Assembly: GCA_026708585.1 (NCBI GenBank)
Contig: JAPOUQ010000038.1
Span: forward strand, 1 to 40,629
Source of the DNA: Gammaproteobacteria bacterium
GTDB taxonomy: Bacteria; Pseudomonadota; Gammaproteobacteria; Arenicellales; Poriferihabitantaceae
Length of the DNA: 40,629 nucleotides
Direction: 5' to 3'
A model generated the notes under the pieces. That model saw nothing but the letters and a program-made list of their open reading frames with translations, made no database searches and was not told where the DNA came from. Shown in pieces: positions 10,311 through 19,491 of this stretch. The position numbers and the translations under genes were made by a program. The first letter of the stretch is position 1; the number at the start of each line of letters is the position of its first letter.

Positions 10311-11756
10311 TTAGGTACCAATGTTGTGCATAACATTTTTCACTATAGTGTAATGCAACAGTCCTTCATCACCACCTTCCCGCCCATAACCGCTAGCCTT
10401 AACACCTCCAAATGGTGTTTCAGGTACTGATGCCTCAAGGGTGTTGATGGATAAATTACCTGCTTCCACTTCGTTTATCAGTTGATCAACATTGGCCGCA
10501 GAATGGGTAAACGCGTAAGCGGCCAGACCAAATGGAACGCTATTCGCCAGTTCGATACCTTGTTCGAGAGAACGGACTGGATTGATAACAGCAACCGGTC
10601 CAAACGGTTCGACCTGCATGATCTCTGAATCGCTGGGCACCTCAGACAATACTGTCGGTTCAAAGAAATATCCTTTATCAATACGTCTATATCCCCCAGC
10701 AAGTAACTTCCCACCCCACTCTATTGCATCATTGACCAGACCTTGCAATACCTCCAGCCGTCGGTAATGTGCAACCGGACCTATATCAGTATCTTCACTT
10801 AAGCCATCTCCAACTTTCATAGTTCTAACCTGACGCAGAAAACTTTTGACAAAATCTGGATACAACCTCTCATGCACAAAAAACCGAGTGGGTGAAGTGC
10901 AAACCTGACCCGAATTCCGCATTTTTCGAATTGCAGACAGAACCCCGACTTCCTGCGCGTCAACATCATCACAAACAATTACAGGCGCATGTCCGCCTAA
11001 TTCCATTAACACAGGTGTCATATGTTCTGACGCCAGCATGGTCAAGCTACGCCCGACTGCAGTTGAACCGGTAAATGCAACCAAACGAATTTCTTCTCTT
11101 GGAATTAGGTATTCTGAAATATCGGCTGGCTGACCGAAAACCAGATTCAGGACTCCCGGTGGCAATCCAGCATCCTCAAAGGCACGGGCAATGTGAATCG
11201 AACCAGCTGGGGTATTTTCTGCCGGCTTTAATATAACTGAACAACCCGAAGCTAACGCTCCAGCAATCTTACGAGCAGGTTGACTCATTGGAAAATTCCA
11301 TGGCGAAAAAGAGGCCACACAGCCTATTGGCTGACGTACCACAAGGTAACGTATGTGCGGCGCACTTGGGATAACTCGACCGTATAGTCTTTGCCCTTCT
11401 GCTGCATCCCATTCGAAAAATTCACACCCGCGAATCACTTCCAAGCGCGACTGACGGATAGGCTTGCCCAGTTCAAGGCTGATCGATTGTGCGATTTCTT
11501 CACACCGTTGTCGCATGAGTCGGGAAGCCTCAAGAATGATCCGGCTCCGCTCAAGAGGCGCAGTCCTACTCCATATTTTGAACCCCTCTTCGGCAGCGCT
11601 GACTGCGTTATTCAATTGCTCCTGACGAACAACAGGCAATTTTCCAATCTGATTTGTATTGGATGGATTGATGATCGGAAGATGCTCTTTCGAATTTACC
11701 CATTCTCCGCCAATAAATAGCCGAATACTCGGGTATGTTTGTGTTTCGGTGTTCAT
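10311..11756 (-). CDS. NAD(P)-dependent semialdehyde dehydrogenase (ALDH superfamily)
   Basis: This is a 481-residue aldehyde dehydrogenase of the succinate-/2-oxoglutarate-semialdehyde type. It keeps the catalytic Cys286 (NSGQVCTSPTRFFV), general base Glu252 (MELGGHAP), Asn154 (SPWNFP), the nucleotide loop FTGSTAVG (228-235) and a C-terminal PFGGVKASGYGREGG. It oxidises an aldehyde to a carboxylate in the cytoplasm. Next to a 3-hydroxyanthranilate dioxygenase, a 2-aminomuconate semialdehyde dehydrogenase role can be imagined. Next to a DHDPS-family protein, 2-oxoglutarate semialdehyde is the alternative. The sequence does not decide. It is a single-gene unit on the minus strand, with 189 bp of featureless DNA between it and the hydrolase gene end. 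Confidence 0.9.
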   Translation of the reverse strand: MNTETQTYPSIRLFIGGEWVNSKEHLPIINPSNTNQIGKLPVVRQEQLNNAVSAAEEGFKIWSRTAPLERSRIILEASRLMRQRCEEIAQSISLELGKPIRQSRLEVIRGCEFFEWDAAEGQRLYGRVIPSAPHIRYLVVRQPIGCVASFSPWNFPMSQPARKIAGALASGCSVILKPAENTPAGSIHIARAFEDAGLPPGVLNLVFGQPADISEYLIPREEIRLVAFTGSTAVGRSLTMLASEHMTPVLMELGGHAPVIVCDDVDAQEVGVLSAIRKMRNSGQVCTSPTRFFVHERLYPDFVKSFLRQVRTMKVGDGLSEDTDIGPVAHYRRLEVLQGLVNDAIEWGGKLLAGGYRRIDKGYFFEPTVLSEVPSDSEIMQVEPFGPVAVINPVRSLEQGIELANSVPFGLAAYAFTHSAANVDQLINEVEAGNLSINTLEASVPETPFGGVKASGYGREGGDEGLLHYTIVKNVMHNIGT

Positions 11757-11945
11757 TGATTTAGCTAGCTCAAACTCTCAGTCAGCTTTTATACTGCATA
11801 CTTCTTGGTAGAGTTAAGACTAGTGGAAAGTGGGCTTATAAATCAAATTAAAAAAAGAAAGCGGGTATATTTATTTTGAATATCCAGTAAACATTTCCAC
11901 TTGTTTGGGGAGTTGAACCGACGAATCCGAGTTCAGAAAAACTGA

Positions 11946-12854
11946 CTATGGGTCGAGCTTGCCCAGCCATTCAGAAAGTGTCTCGACCATCACCTGCCCA
12001 TATCCACGAAAAAAATGGGTCGCCCCCTCAACCGAAATCTGCATCGACTTGGGATGACCATTTTGCTTCAGCAATTCCTGCCGATAAGGGACCATCTCCA
12101 ATGGCCGAGGGTATTCTTTTGAGCCATAAATATCCAGCACTGGAATAGTGAGATTACCGATCGGAAAAGGAGTCTGTAGTTCTTGGCCGACGTCAGTCGT
12201 CCCCAACCCCATTGCAATGTAACCATCAATCGGCGGATCAGAAATACTGTTCATCCAGTCATTGGCCATATGTACACCACAACTGTGAGCCGCCAGCAAA
12301 ATCCTTGTTAATCCCTGCTCTTGAAGGTAATGAATAGCTGCTTCAATCCGAGGATGTGCGTATTTGAGAATGGGCAGATAATCAAAGTAAGTATTTCCTT
12401 TTGCTAGTACCGGCATCTGAACCGAAAGAGTATCCCAGCCATGTTCAGATAATCCGACCCGCAGTGGCCCAATCAATTCCTCTTCATCTAGATGAACATC
12501 CCGTCCATGCAATAGAATCACCGCACCCTTTGGATCTTCAACCTCAATATGCACACTTAAAAATTCCCTTTCACCATCGGAAAGCCATACCGCATCACCA
12601 TCGAAAATATAAGGTTCGATTTGTTCATTGATGCGTGCCTCCCGCTCATAGTCGGGCACATCGCCGAATGCAGGAATCTGTAGATTGACTAAACAAATCA
12701 GCACAAGCAGAAAAATCAGTACTAGATGCTGTACTAATCTGGTAATCTGGTGCGTTACTAAAGAGCAATTATCAGAATACTTCTCATCTGGGCACGCCAG
12801 TAATGGCGCACACCAGTCATCGAACAGATTTTTCAATCTTTGATGATCACCCAT
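11946..12854 (-). CDS. DUF3530-like membrane-anchored alpha/beta hydrolase
   Basis: This 302-residue protein has about 36 N-terminal residues, then one hydrophobic helix (about 38-60), then an alpha/beta hydrolase domain. Visible parts: an oxyanion segment LLHGRDVH (114-121), a nucleophile elbow AAHSCG with S191 in place of the usual GxSxG first Gly, a strand ending in D241, and catalytic H280 (GATHFF). It resembles DUF3530 hydrolases. The domain probably faces the periplasm, tethered by an uncleaved signal anchor. ATG 12854 has an AGGCGAG ribosome site nearby, so the long N-terminus seems genuine. It begins 27 bp after pntB on the same strand and may be cotranscribed. Substrate unknown. Confidence 0.82.
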   Translation of the reverse strand: MGDHQRLKNLFDDWCAPLLACPDEKYSDNCSLVTHQITRLVQHLVLIFLLVLICLVNLQIPAFGDVPDYEREARINEQIEPYIFDGDAVWLSDGEREFLSVHIEVEDPKGAVILLHGRDVHLDEEELIGPLRVGLSEHGWDTLSVQMPVLAKGNTYFDYLPILKYAHPRIEAAIHYLQEQGLTRILLAAHSCGVHMANDWMNSISDPPIDGYIAMGLGTTDVGQELQTPFPIGNLTIPVLDIYGSKEYPRPLEMVPYRQELLKQNGHPKSMQISVEGATHFFRGYGQVMVETLSEWLGKLDP

Positions 12855-12881
12855 CGTCTCGCCTAATGCATTTAAGTCTAA

Positions 12882-14288
12882 TCAGATCAGGTGAGCGATC
12901 AATCCTTCAATACTGTCTCTTGCATCACCAAACAACATTTTTGTGTTGGGTTTGAAGAACAGCGGATTTTCAATACCCGCATATCCACTCGCCATACTCC
13001 GTTTCAGTACGATCACTTCACGAGCATTCCAAACTTCAATCACCGGCATTCCAGCAATGGGACCCTCTGGATCATCAATGGCTGAAGGATTTACAATATC
13101 ATTGGCACCAATCACCATAACCATGTCTGTGTCGGCTAAGTCATCCTGGATTTCATCCATCTCTAGAACAATGTCGTATGGAACTCGGGCTTCGGCCAGT
13201 AGCACATTCATATGACCCGGCATCCTGCCTGCCACCGGATGGATAGCAAAGCGCACATTCACCCCCTTATCCCTTAATTTACGTGTAAGTTCAAAGACCG
13301 CATGTTGTGCATGTGCAACGGCCATTCCATAGCCTGGCACAATAATGAGTGAGCTGATATTGTTCAGTGTAGCACCGCATTCATCTTGGGAGATTTCAAC
13401 AGCATTGCCCTGATCAGCCTGACCAGCACCTGAACGAGTAACCTGACCTCCAAATCCACCCATGATAACGCTAATGAATTTTCGGTTCATGGCCCGACAC
13501 ATAATATAGCTCAGGATCGCACCACTTGATCCAACCAGTGCCCCAGTTACAATTAACAAATCATTGGAGAGCATGAATCCAGTCGCTGCTGCTGCCCATC
13601 CCGAATAACTATTCAGCATGGAAATAACCACCGGCATGTCCGCACCACCAATTGCCATTACCATATGTACACCAAACAACAGGGCAATAATCGTCATGAT
13701 TATCAATGCAATCATGCCGTGTGGAATATCTGCAGCCTGAATGAAATCATAACCATACCAGATACAGATTAGCAGACCTGCTAGATTTACCAAGTGCCTA
13801 CCCGGAAAAATCATCGGTTTGCTAGTAATAAACCCGTTTAATTTGCCAAAGGCAATGACCGACCCGGTAAAGGTCACTGCACCGATCAAGATGCCCAGAT
13901 AGATTTCTACCTCATGTACAACCTTTTCGGCACCGCTATACAAACCTTCACTACCGAGATAGCTCGAAAATCCAACCAGTACAGCCGCCATTCCAACAAA
14001 ACTATGCAATAAGGCAACCAGTTCTGGCATCTGTGTCATTTGAACCCGACTGGCCCGCCAGGCCCCCACAGCTCCACCGAGCAACATGGGGATCAGAATA
14101 TAGACATAACTCTCAATGCTTTCATGAAAAGCAGTCGCCACAATAGCGATTGCCATGCCAAGCATGCCAAAGATATTTCCTCTTCGTGCACTTTCTTGAT
14201 GACTGAGTCCACCAAGGCTGAGAATAAATAGAATACTAGCGATGATATAAGCGCCAGTGATAGCGCCTTGATATATTGTGCTATCCAT
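12882..14288 (-). CDS. pntB: NAD(P) transhydrogenase subunit beta
   Basis: This 468-residue PntB has about nine N-terminal membrane helices and a C-terminal NADP(H)-binding domain III. Domain III is marked by the [13 protein letters not shown] nucleotide loop, [18 protein letters not shown] and the late GANDIVNP motif. With PntA it uses the proton gradient to reduce NADP+ with NADH at the inner membrane. Length matches E. coli PntB (462). It starts 2 bp after the pntA stop, so the two are one operon; the hydrolase gene follows after 27 bp. Confidence 0.97.
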   Translation of the reverse strand: MDSTIYQGAITGAYIIASILFILSLGGLSHQESARRGNIFGMLGMAIAIVATAFHESIESYVYILIPMLLGGAVGAWRASRVQMTQMPELVALLHSFVGMAAVLVGFSSYLGSEGLYSGAEKVVHEVEIYLGILIGAVTFTGSVIAFGKLNGFITSKPMIFPGRHLVNLAGLLICIWYGYDFIQAADIPHGMIALIIMTIIALLFGVHMVMAIGGADMPVVISMLNSYSGWAAAATGFMLSNDLLIVTGALVGSSGAILSYIMCRAMNRKFISVIMGGFGGQVTRSGAGQADQGNAVEISQDECGATLNNISSLIIVPGYGMAVAHAQHAVFELTRKLRDKGVNVRFAIHPVAGRMPGHMNVLLAEARVPYDIVLEMDEIQDDLADTDMVMVIGANDIVNPSAIDDPEGPIAGMPVIEVWNAREVIVLKRSMASGYAGIENPLFFKPNTKMLFGDARDSIEGLIAHLI

Positions 14289-14290
14289 GA

Positions 14291-15853
14291 CTATTCTTTC
14301 CTAAACATTTTGAGCATACGTTGGGTAACCAAAAATCCACCAAAAACGTTGATTGATGCAATGGTTACCGCCACAATCGCAAGCCAGACTGCAAGCTGAC
14401 TGGAAGCATCAATTTGCAACATGGCCCCAATTAGAATAATGCCGCTTATCGCATTGGTTACACTCATTAATGGCGTATGCAGGGCAGGAGTAACATTCCA
14501 GATCACTTGCCATCCCACGAAACAGGCCAGCACAAAAACCGTAAAATGCATCATAAAAGAAGCGGGAGCAACCGAACCCATAGCAATCAGCAATATACCT
14601 GCAACGCCCATTCCAATCAGTGTAGAGATCGCTCGTTTTCGAGGAGTGGGTTTTTCGACGGGTTCATTCTCAGTCGGAGTTGAGGTACTTTTTGGTGGAG
14701 CCACTGATGGCTGGATTGGCGGAGGAGGCCAGAGTATCTCACCTTGCTTAACGATGGTACTCCCCCGTACGATATCGTCCTCGAGATCGAGAACCAAGTT
14801 ACCATCTTTTCCAGGAGTGAGATCGGTGAGCAAATGAAAAATATTTGCAGCAAATAAAGCACTCGCTTGATGCGCCATGCGTGACGTTAAATCCGTGAAG
14901 CCAATAATGGTCACGCCCTCTTGATTCGTGACCTCATCAGGTACCGTGAGCTCACAATTTCCCCCTTGTTCTGCCGCTAAATCAACAATCACACTACCTC
15001 TACGCATAGAGTGAACCATATCCTTTGTAATTAATTTTGGTGCAGGCTTGCCGGGGATCAAGGCCGTAGTGATAATGATGTCTACATCTCTCGCCTGTTC
15101 GGCGAACAAAGCCATTTCAGCCGCAATGAATGCTTCACTCATCACCTTGGCATATCCACCAGTCCCCTCCCCCTCTTCCTCAAAATCAAGATCCAGAAAT
15201 TCTGCATTCATGCTTTCGATCTGATCTTTGACCTCAGGACGGGTATCAAAGGCTCGAACAATTGCTCCAAGACTAACTGCTGCACCGATCGCAGAGAGTC
15301 CAGCAACTCCCGCACCAATCACGAGTACCTTGGCCGGTGCAATCTTGCCAGCAGCGGTAATCTGACCAGTGAAAAATCTTCCAAAATGGTTGCCCGCTTC
15401 AAGTACTGCCCGATATCCGGCTATATTGGCCATTGAGGAGAGGACATCCATCTTTTGAGCACGCGAGATTCTCGGTATTGCATCAAGAGCCAGTACCGTG
15501 CCGCCCGCCTCGGCAATCTGAGCGGTCATCTCCTTGCGAAGTGCTGGCTCATATACCGAGATCAGCATCTTTGAATCACGAATTAGTGTCGACTCATGAT
15601 TACCAATCTCGGCATGCATCTCGGGAGGTCGTATCTTGCATACGATATCGGAACGATCCCAGAGTGAGGACGCATTCAAGCCAACCTCGGCCCCGGCATC
15701 AGCATAATCCTGATCGGCAAAGCCTGCTGACACACCAGCCTCGGATTCAATGAGAACGTCATAACCTAAGCCCTTTATTCGCTTGACCTCATCTGGCGTA
15801 CACGATACTCGTTTTTCGTTCACTGCAATTTCTTTTGGTATACCGACAATCAC
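14291..15853 (-). CDS. pntA: NAD(P) transhydrogenase subunit alpha
   Basis: This 520-residue PntA is of the undivided E. coli type. It has an alanine-dehydrogenase-like NAD(H) domain (about 1-375, with GIPKE at the start, a [17 protein letters not shown] dinucleotide loop and [16 protein letters not shown]). A proline-rich linker (WPPPPIQP... to PTPRKR) and four membrane helices follow. The start is GTG 15853 with GGTG closely upstream. An out-of-frame ATG sits just before it. It is first in the pntA-pntB run and makes the proton-pumping transhydrogenase with PntB. Confidence 0.97.
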   Translation of the reverse strand: MIVGIPKEIAVNEKRVSCTPDEVKRIKGLGYDVLIESEAGVSAGFADQDYADAGAEVGLNASSLWDRSDIVCKIRPPEMHAEIGNHESTLIRDSKMLISVYEPALRKEMTAQIAEAGGTVLALDAIPRISRAQKMDVLSSMANIAGYRAVLEAGNHFGRFFTGQITAAGKIAPAKVLVIGAGVAGLSAIGAAVSLGAIVRAFDTRPEVKDQIESMNAEFLDLDFEEEGEGTGGYAKVMSEAFIAAEMALFAEQARDVDIIITTALIPGKPAPKLITKDMVHSMRRGSVIVDLAAEQGGNCELTVPDEVTNQEGVTIIGFTDLTSRMAHQASALFAANIFHLLTDLTPGKDGNLVLDLEDDIVRGSTIVKQGEILWPPPPIQPSVAPPKSTSTPTENEPVEKPTPRKRAISTLIGMGVAGILLIAMGSVAPASFMMHFTVFVLACFVGWQVIWNVTPALHTPLMSVTNAISGIILIGAMLQIDASSQLAVWLAIVAVTIASINVFGGFLVTQRMLKMFRKE

Positions 15854-15893
15854 GAATCATTCACCATTAAATTTTGGGAAGTAGAGAATTAAA

Positions 15894-15922
15894 ATGTAAG
15901 CGCATATTGTAACAATAGCCAA
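15894..15922 (-). promoter_or_regulatory. Possible pntA promoter
   Basis: On the minus strand TTGGCT (15922-15917), 17 bases and TTACAT (15899-15894) lie about 40 bp before the pntA GTG. The -35 box and spacing are good, but the -10 match is weak (three of six). This is the best candidate in the 175-bp gap shared with the divergent downstream gene. Confidence 0.25.
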
Positions 15923-16028
15923 CTTGTTATTGCATAATTGACTATACGGGAAAATTATGAAGTGGAATGCCTTGATAATATGAATTCACGATGGAGAAAC
16001 CAATCTCAAGGAAAACACCGACACAATC

Positions 16029-17543
16029 ATGAATATGCTGAAATTCACATATGGAACCACGGTTTTTCTTTCATCAGCCATGCTCATGGTGCTCGAGATT
16101 ACAGCAGGACGCATCATCGCACCTTATGTTGGCAACTCCTTGTATAGTTGGACCTCGGTCATTGGAGTAGTTTTAGCTGGACTTTCGTTTGGTAATTGGT
16201 TTGGCGGGAGGCTTGCGGATCGAAATCACGGACACGCCACTCTCGGTATTACCCTTGGTATTGGTGCACTTACCTCACTTCTGGTTCTGGCCCTGCTTCC
16301 TGTTTATGGCAACTTGATTCGAGACCAATTGCTCAGTTTAGCATGGACCAGTCTCCTGCTGGTTTTTGGGTTGTTTCTGGTGCCAGCAATCTTACTCGGT
16401 ATTGTGTCTCCTTTAGTTACCACACTCTATCTCAAAATTGATGAAAGTATCGGGCGCTCGATTGGTTTATTACATGCTCTTGCTGCAACCGGCAGTATAT
16501 TTGGCACATTCGCCGCTGGTTTTTTGTTTATCCAATGGATTGGCACCCGCTGGACCATTATTTTGGTCTCAGGTGTTCTAATTTTCTTATCCCTTTACTG
16601 GATAATTCGTATACCACATCGAGCCTCCCTCTTGATGTGTTTACTGGCTGTAGGTTTTGGTGTGATCGCGATCACCGATCGTATGAATGGATTTATCGCT
16701 CCATGCGATCTTGAAAGTCAGTACTACTGTCTTCGGATAATCGAGAATAACAATCAATCGGATACGCAGAATACCCGTTCACTGGTGATCGATCATTTAA
16801 TTCATGGCACCAATGACCTTGATGATCCAGAATCTTTATTGACCCCATATATCCATGCCATGGATACACTAATTGAATCTCGATATTCACATAGCACCCC
16901 TTTACGATATTTCTTTATGGGAGGAGGTGCCTACACTTATCCGAGAGCTCTATCTGCACGGCATGTGGACAATGAAATTGTTGTGAGTGAGATTGATCGG
17001 GCAGTCACGCAAATTGCACAATCTGACCTTGGTCTGAACATATCGGATATGACTATCCATCATGATGATTCCCGATATACCCTACGAAGTTATGATGAGA
17101 ACAGTTTCGAAGTACTGATACTGGATGCCTTTCATGACGTAGGTGTTCCGTATCACTTACTGACGCAGGAATTTAATGGTTTAGTAAAAACACGAATTGC
17201 GAAAAACGGTTTATATCTAATTAATGCAGTTGATCAATTTCCAAATGGTGCCTTGATCCGCGCTTTACTAAAAACCCTAAAAATGAGCTTTAAGCATGTT
17301 GGAGTCTGGATCGAACGACCCTCTGATACACAGGATCGGCTGACTTATATCCTATCGGCTTCGGATCAACCATTCAAATTTAATGAGATCGAGTCAAAAC
17401 GAGGAGTATTTCGGGTCTGGTACAACATTACCGATTTTGTGGAAGATCAGACGCAACGACACAACGCTATTACTCTGACTGATGATTATGCCCCGATTGA
17501 GCGATTGATCAGTATACTCTTTACAAGTGCTAAGCAAATATAA
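16029..17543 (+). CDS. Membrane-fused spermidine-synthase-like protein
   Basis: This 504-residue protein has two halves. The N-terminal half (about 1-220) has six to seven membrane helices with LEITAGRIIAPYVGNSLYSW and a GRLADRNHG loop, typical of the membrane module joined to spermidine-synthase-like enzymes. The C-terminal half has a Rossmann methyltransferase/aminopropyltransferase fold: FFMGGGAYTYPRAL as nucleotide loop, VVSEID as the acidic strand end, DDSRYTLR, and LILDAFHD at the catalytic-aspartate region. Classic spermidine synthases have a YxE and DxxDP at these sites. Here the motif is DAFHD, so polyamine synthesis is uncertain. The protein is anchored in the inner membrane. Two ATGs lie two codons apart; the first is used. 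Its stop is 2 bp from that of the convergent TrpD2-like gene. Confidence 0.85.
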   Translation: MNMLKFTYGTTVFLSSAMLMVLEITAGRIIAPYVGNSLYSWTSVIGVVLAGLSFGNWFGGRLADRNHGHATLGITLGIGALTSLLVLALLPVYGNLIRDQLLSLAWTSLLLVFGLFLVPAILLGIVSPLVTTLYLKIDESIGRSIGLLHALAATGSIFGTFAAGFLFIQWIGTRWTIILVSGVLIFLSLYWIIRIPHRASLLMCLLAVGFGVIAITDRMNGFIAPCDLESQYYCLRIIENNNQSDTQNTRSLVIDHLIHGTNDLDDPESLLTPYIHAMDTLIESRYSHSTPLRYFFMGGGAYTYPRALSARHVDNEIVVSEIDRAVTQIAQSDLGLNISDMTIHHDDSRYTLRSYDENSFEVLILDAFHDVGVPYHLLTQEFNGLVKTRIAKNGLYLINAVDQFPNGALIRALLKTLKMSFKHVGVWIERPSDTQDRLTYILSASDQPFKFNEIESKRGVFRVWYNITDFVEDQTQRHNAITLTDDYAPIERLISILFTSAKQI

Positions 17544-17545
17544 AT

Positions 17546-18685
17546 TCAGATAGAAACGGAATTCACGTTATTCGCACAACCGGCCTCAAAGCGAGCTTTG
17601 GCTTCACCACTAGTTATCGCATCACGGGAAATTTCTGCTGCTTCTTGCCAAGTCTCAGCCTTGCCTACATGCATTAGTGCAATTGCAGCGCCATACACCA
17701 AACTGTCAAACAAGGGCCCGGATAGACCAGCTAAAGCCTCCCGCCCTAACTCTAAGATGTATGAAACTATCGGTTTCAGCGTCTCTATGTTATGAAAGTT
17801 GCTCATTTTCAAAACTTCCGCATGTCCCTCCTCCAATGGAACCATACGCTTATCCTGTTTGATACTTAATTCGAATGGAGATAGCTTATGCAAGGTAAGC
17901 GGGTTATTTTCGATATACCCATAATATCGAGAAACCTGACTTAAGGAAGGAATACATCCTCCTTCAACTCCTTTGACTAGGATCATTGACTGAAATTCCG
18001 CATGCCTTGCTATTGCTTCATAAACTGGAGGGTATGCCTTGTGCACATAACCAGTATAAAGATGAGTTCTTAATTTTCCAGATAACGGCTTAATCGCAAC
18101 TTCAAGAGTCGAAATCAGTGATCGTTTGACCATTTTGTCACGGAGATCACAAAATTCATGCAACTCAGGCAGATACTGTTGCTGATCGAGATATGCCCAC
18201 CCAACATGTGGATCTTCTAACAGTCTGGCGGCATTTTCAGGCGACATATGTACGGGGTATCCAGCTTCTTTCAGTACCTGATGCCCTGTTATCCCGTATT
18301 TTGGACCCATCTGACGCACACCGTGAAGATACGCTGGAAAATCACAGGCTGCCAGTACTGACGGTAAAAATGGGGTGGCAGGTAATCCTCGAACGAACCC
18401 ATTAAATGGATCAGCAATTGACAGCAATTCATCAGACATGATGGTCACGCGCCGACAACAATCTTTGAGGGCATCAAGAACACCTAGATTTTCATCATCG
18501 GTTTCGCGTTTCATACGAAGCGCAATCAGGAAAATCGCTACCTGTACTGGATCTACTTGTCTATTCAGGATAATTTCAAAACCATCTCGGGCCTGTTCTC
18601 GCGTTAGTGGCTTGCTAAGTTCAGGACCGGTCGCAATACGCTGTATATACGAGCGCATTCTTTTTATTGGTGATTCCATATTCAT
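17546..18685 (-). CDS. Anthranilate phosphoribosyltransferase-like protein (TrpD2/YbiB type)
   Basis: This 379-residue protein has the nucleoside phosphorylase class III / TrpD fold. Residues 1-80 form the helical N-terminal domain (LTREQARDGFEIIL, QVAIFLIALRMKRET), followed by the large alpha/beta domain. In true TrpD the phosphoribosyl-diphosphate loop reads GTGGD. Here the corresponding segment is DPFNGFVRGLPAT, and the downstream HGVRQMGPKYGITG is altered. That fits the YbiB/TrpD2 branch, reported to bind nucleic acid rather than make tryptophan. No other trp gene is nearby. It is a single gene on the minus strand, convergent with the spermidine-synthase-like gene with almost no space for a terminator. 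Confidence 0.85.
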   Translation of the reverse strand: MNMESPIKRMRSYIQRIATGPELSKPLTREQARDGFEIILNRQVDPVQVAIFLIALRMKRETDDENLGVLDALKDCCRRVTIMSDELLSIADPFNGFVRGLPATPFLPSVLAACDFPAYLHGVRQMGPKYGITGHQVLKEAGYPVHMSPENAARLLEDPHVGWAYLDQQQYLPELHEFCDLRDKMVKRSLISTLEVAIKPLSGKLRTHLYTGYVHKAYPPVYEAIARHAEFQSMILVKGVEGGCIPSLSQVSRYYGYIENNPLTLHKLSPFELSIKQDKRMVPLEEGHAEVLKMSNFHNIETLKPIVSYILELGREALAGLSGPLFDSLVYGAAIALMHVGKAETWQEAAEISRDAITSGEAKARFEAGCANNVNSVSI

Positions 18686-18818
18686 TGATTTTAACTCATA
18701 TTTCCTTGTTATGATCTGGGGATAACCCCGCTTTCGTGATTGACTAAATTCATCACAACCAACGATTCAACGAGAATAAAACTACCCTTCATCCAAAAAA
18801 ATTTCATCTATTGCGAAT

Positions 18819-19070
18819 TTAATATCGCACGGTTATGTACCAGGCAACAATCTCATATAACCACGAAATAAAGAAATGGGAATTCTGCAACATTGTGGAA
18901 TCTATGGTTGATTCAGGATCAAAATAATGAGACTTAGCAAGAACCCTAATTCTTTCGCAAGAGTAGTTTTGCCACATTAATCTTGGTCCTAACAATGCTG
19001 TTATAGGTGAATTATGAAGCAAATCTTGCAATTGATCGAAGTACCTAGCCCTTTGGATTCTCATGTACAT
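18819..19070 (-). pseudogene. Relic of a DUF4143/AAA-type ATPase gene
   Basis: An 83-codon minus-strand frame begins like the N-terminus of ATP-binding DUF4143 proteins (RARYFDQLQDLL, then ITALLGPR). It should continue into the P-loop, but reads LMWQNYSCER. One base out of frame, the same DNA (18976-18959) encodes CGKTTLAKEL, the expected Walker A. The first frame resumes with LAKSHYFDPES, the family's next block. So the start of the gene carries two compensating indels and then stops at about 80 of the usual 380 or more residues. The rest of the gene is not found in the gap. These ATPases are mobile accessory genes, often toxin-antitoxin-like or of unknown role. This copy is dead. Confidence 0.7.
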
Positions 19071-19491
19071 TTTATGATAGAAGTTTATATTCTATTTATC
19101 ATATATTTTTTCCTGAATAGTCAAAAACTTGACCAAAGACGAGCAACTTCAACGGTATTGCTCAATACTGATCAATAGTTCTGAATTGAACTGACTTTGA
19201 TAGTTCAACATTTCAGTCAATTTAGTCAATCAATTTTTGAAGAACAACAGCTTTCGATTGGAAATGAGTAGCAAAATGGCTTATTTTAGAATCAAGACAG
19301 GAATTGCAGAGCCAACTGTTCCAGCAATTCAAATTCAAGCAGAAAAACCAATAAATTTTTTATATTAATTTCATATAATATAGTTATATAATGATCAGTG
19401 CGTATATACGATCCATTGTTTATATGTAATCTAAATATCAATGGTATGATCATGTTGGAGCCCAGCAAAATCTGAATCATGTTTACTGACC
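19071..19491. other. AT-rich gene-free stretch before the DUF1302 cluster
   Basis: About 420 bp with long A/T runs and many short stops in all frames. It holds no recognisable gene, tRNA or strong terminator. TATAATATAG-type segments around 19374-19392 could be -10 elements for the downstream cluster, but no matching -35 is clear. Together with the ATPase relic it makes about 800 bp of decayed or regulatory DNA, the longest gene-free interval in the window. Confidence 0.5.

Noticed and set aside
17546..18685. Annotation as tryptophan-pathway trpD
   Set aside because: The substrate loop motif is missing and no other trp genes are near; the TrpD2/YbiB branch fits better.
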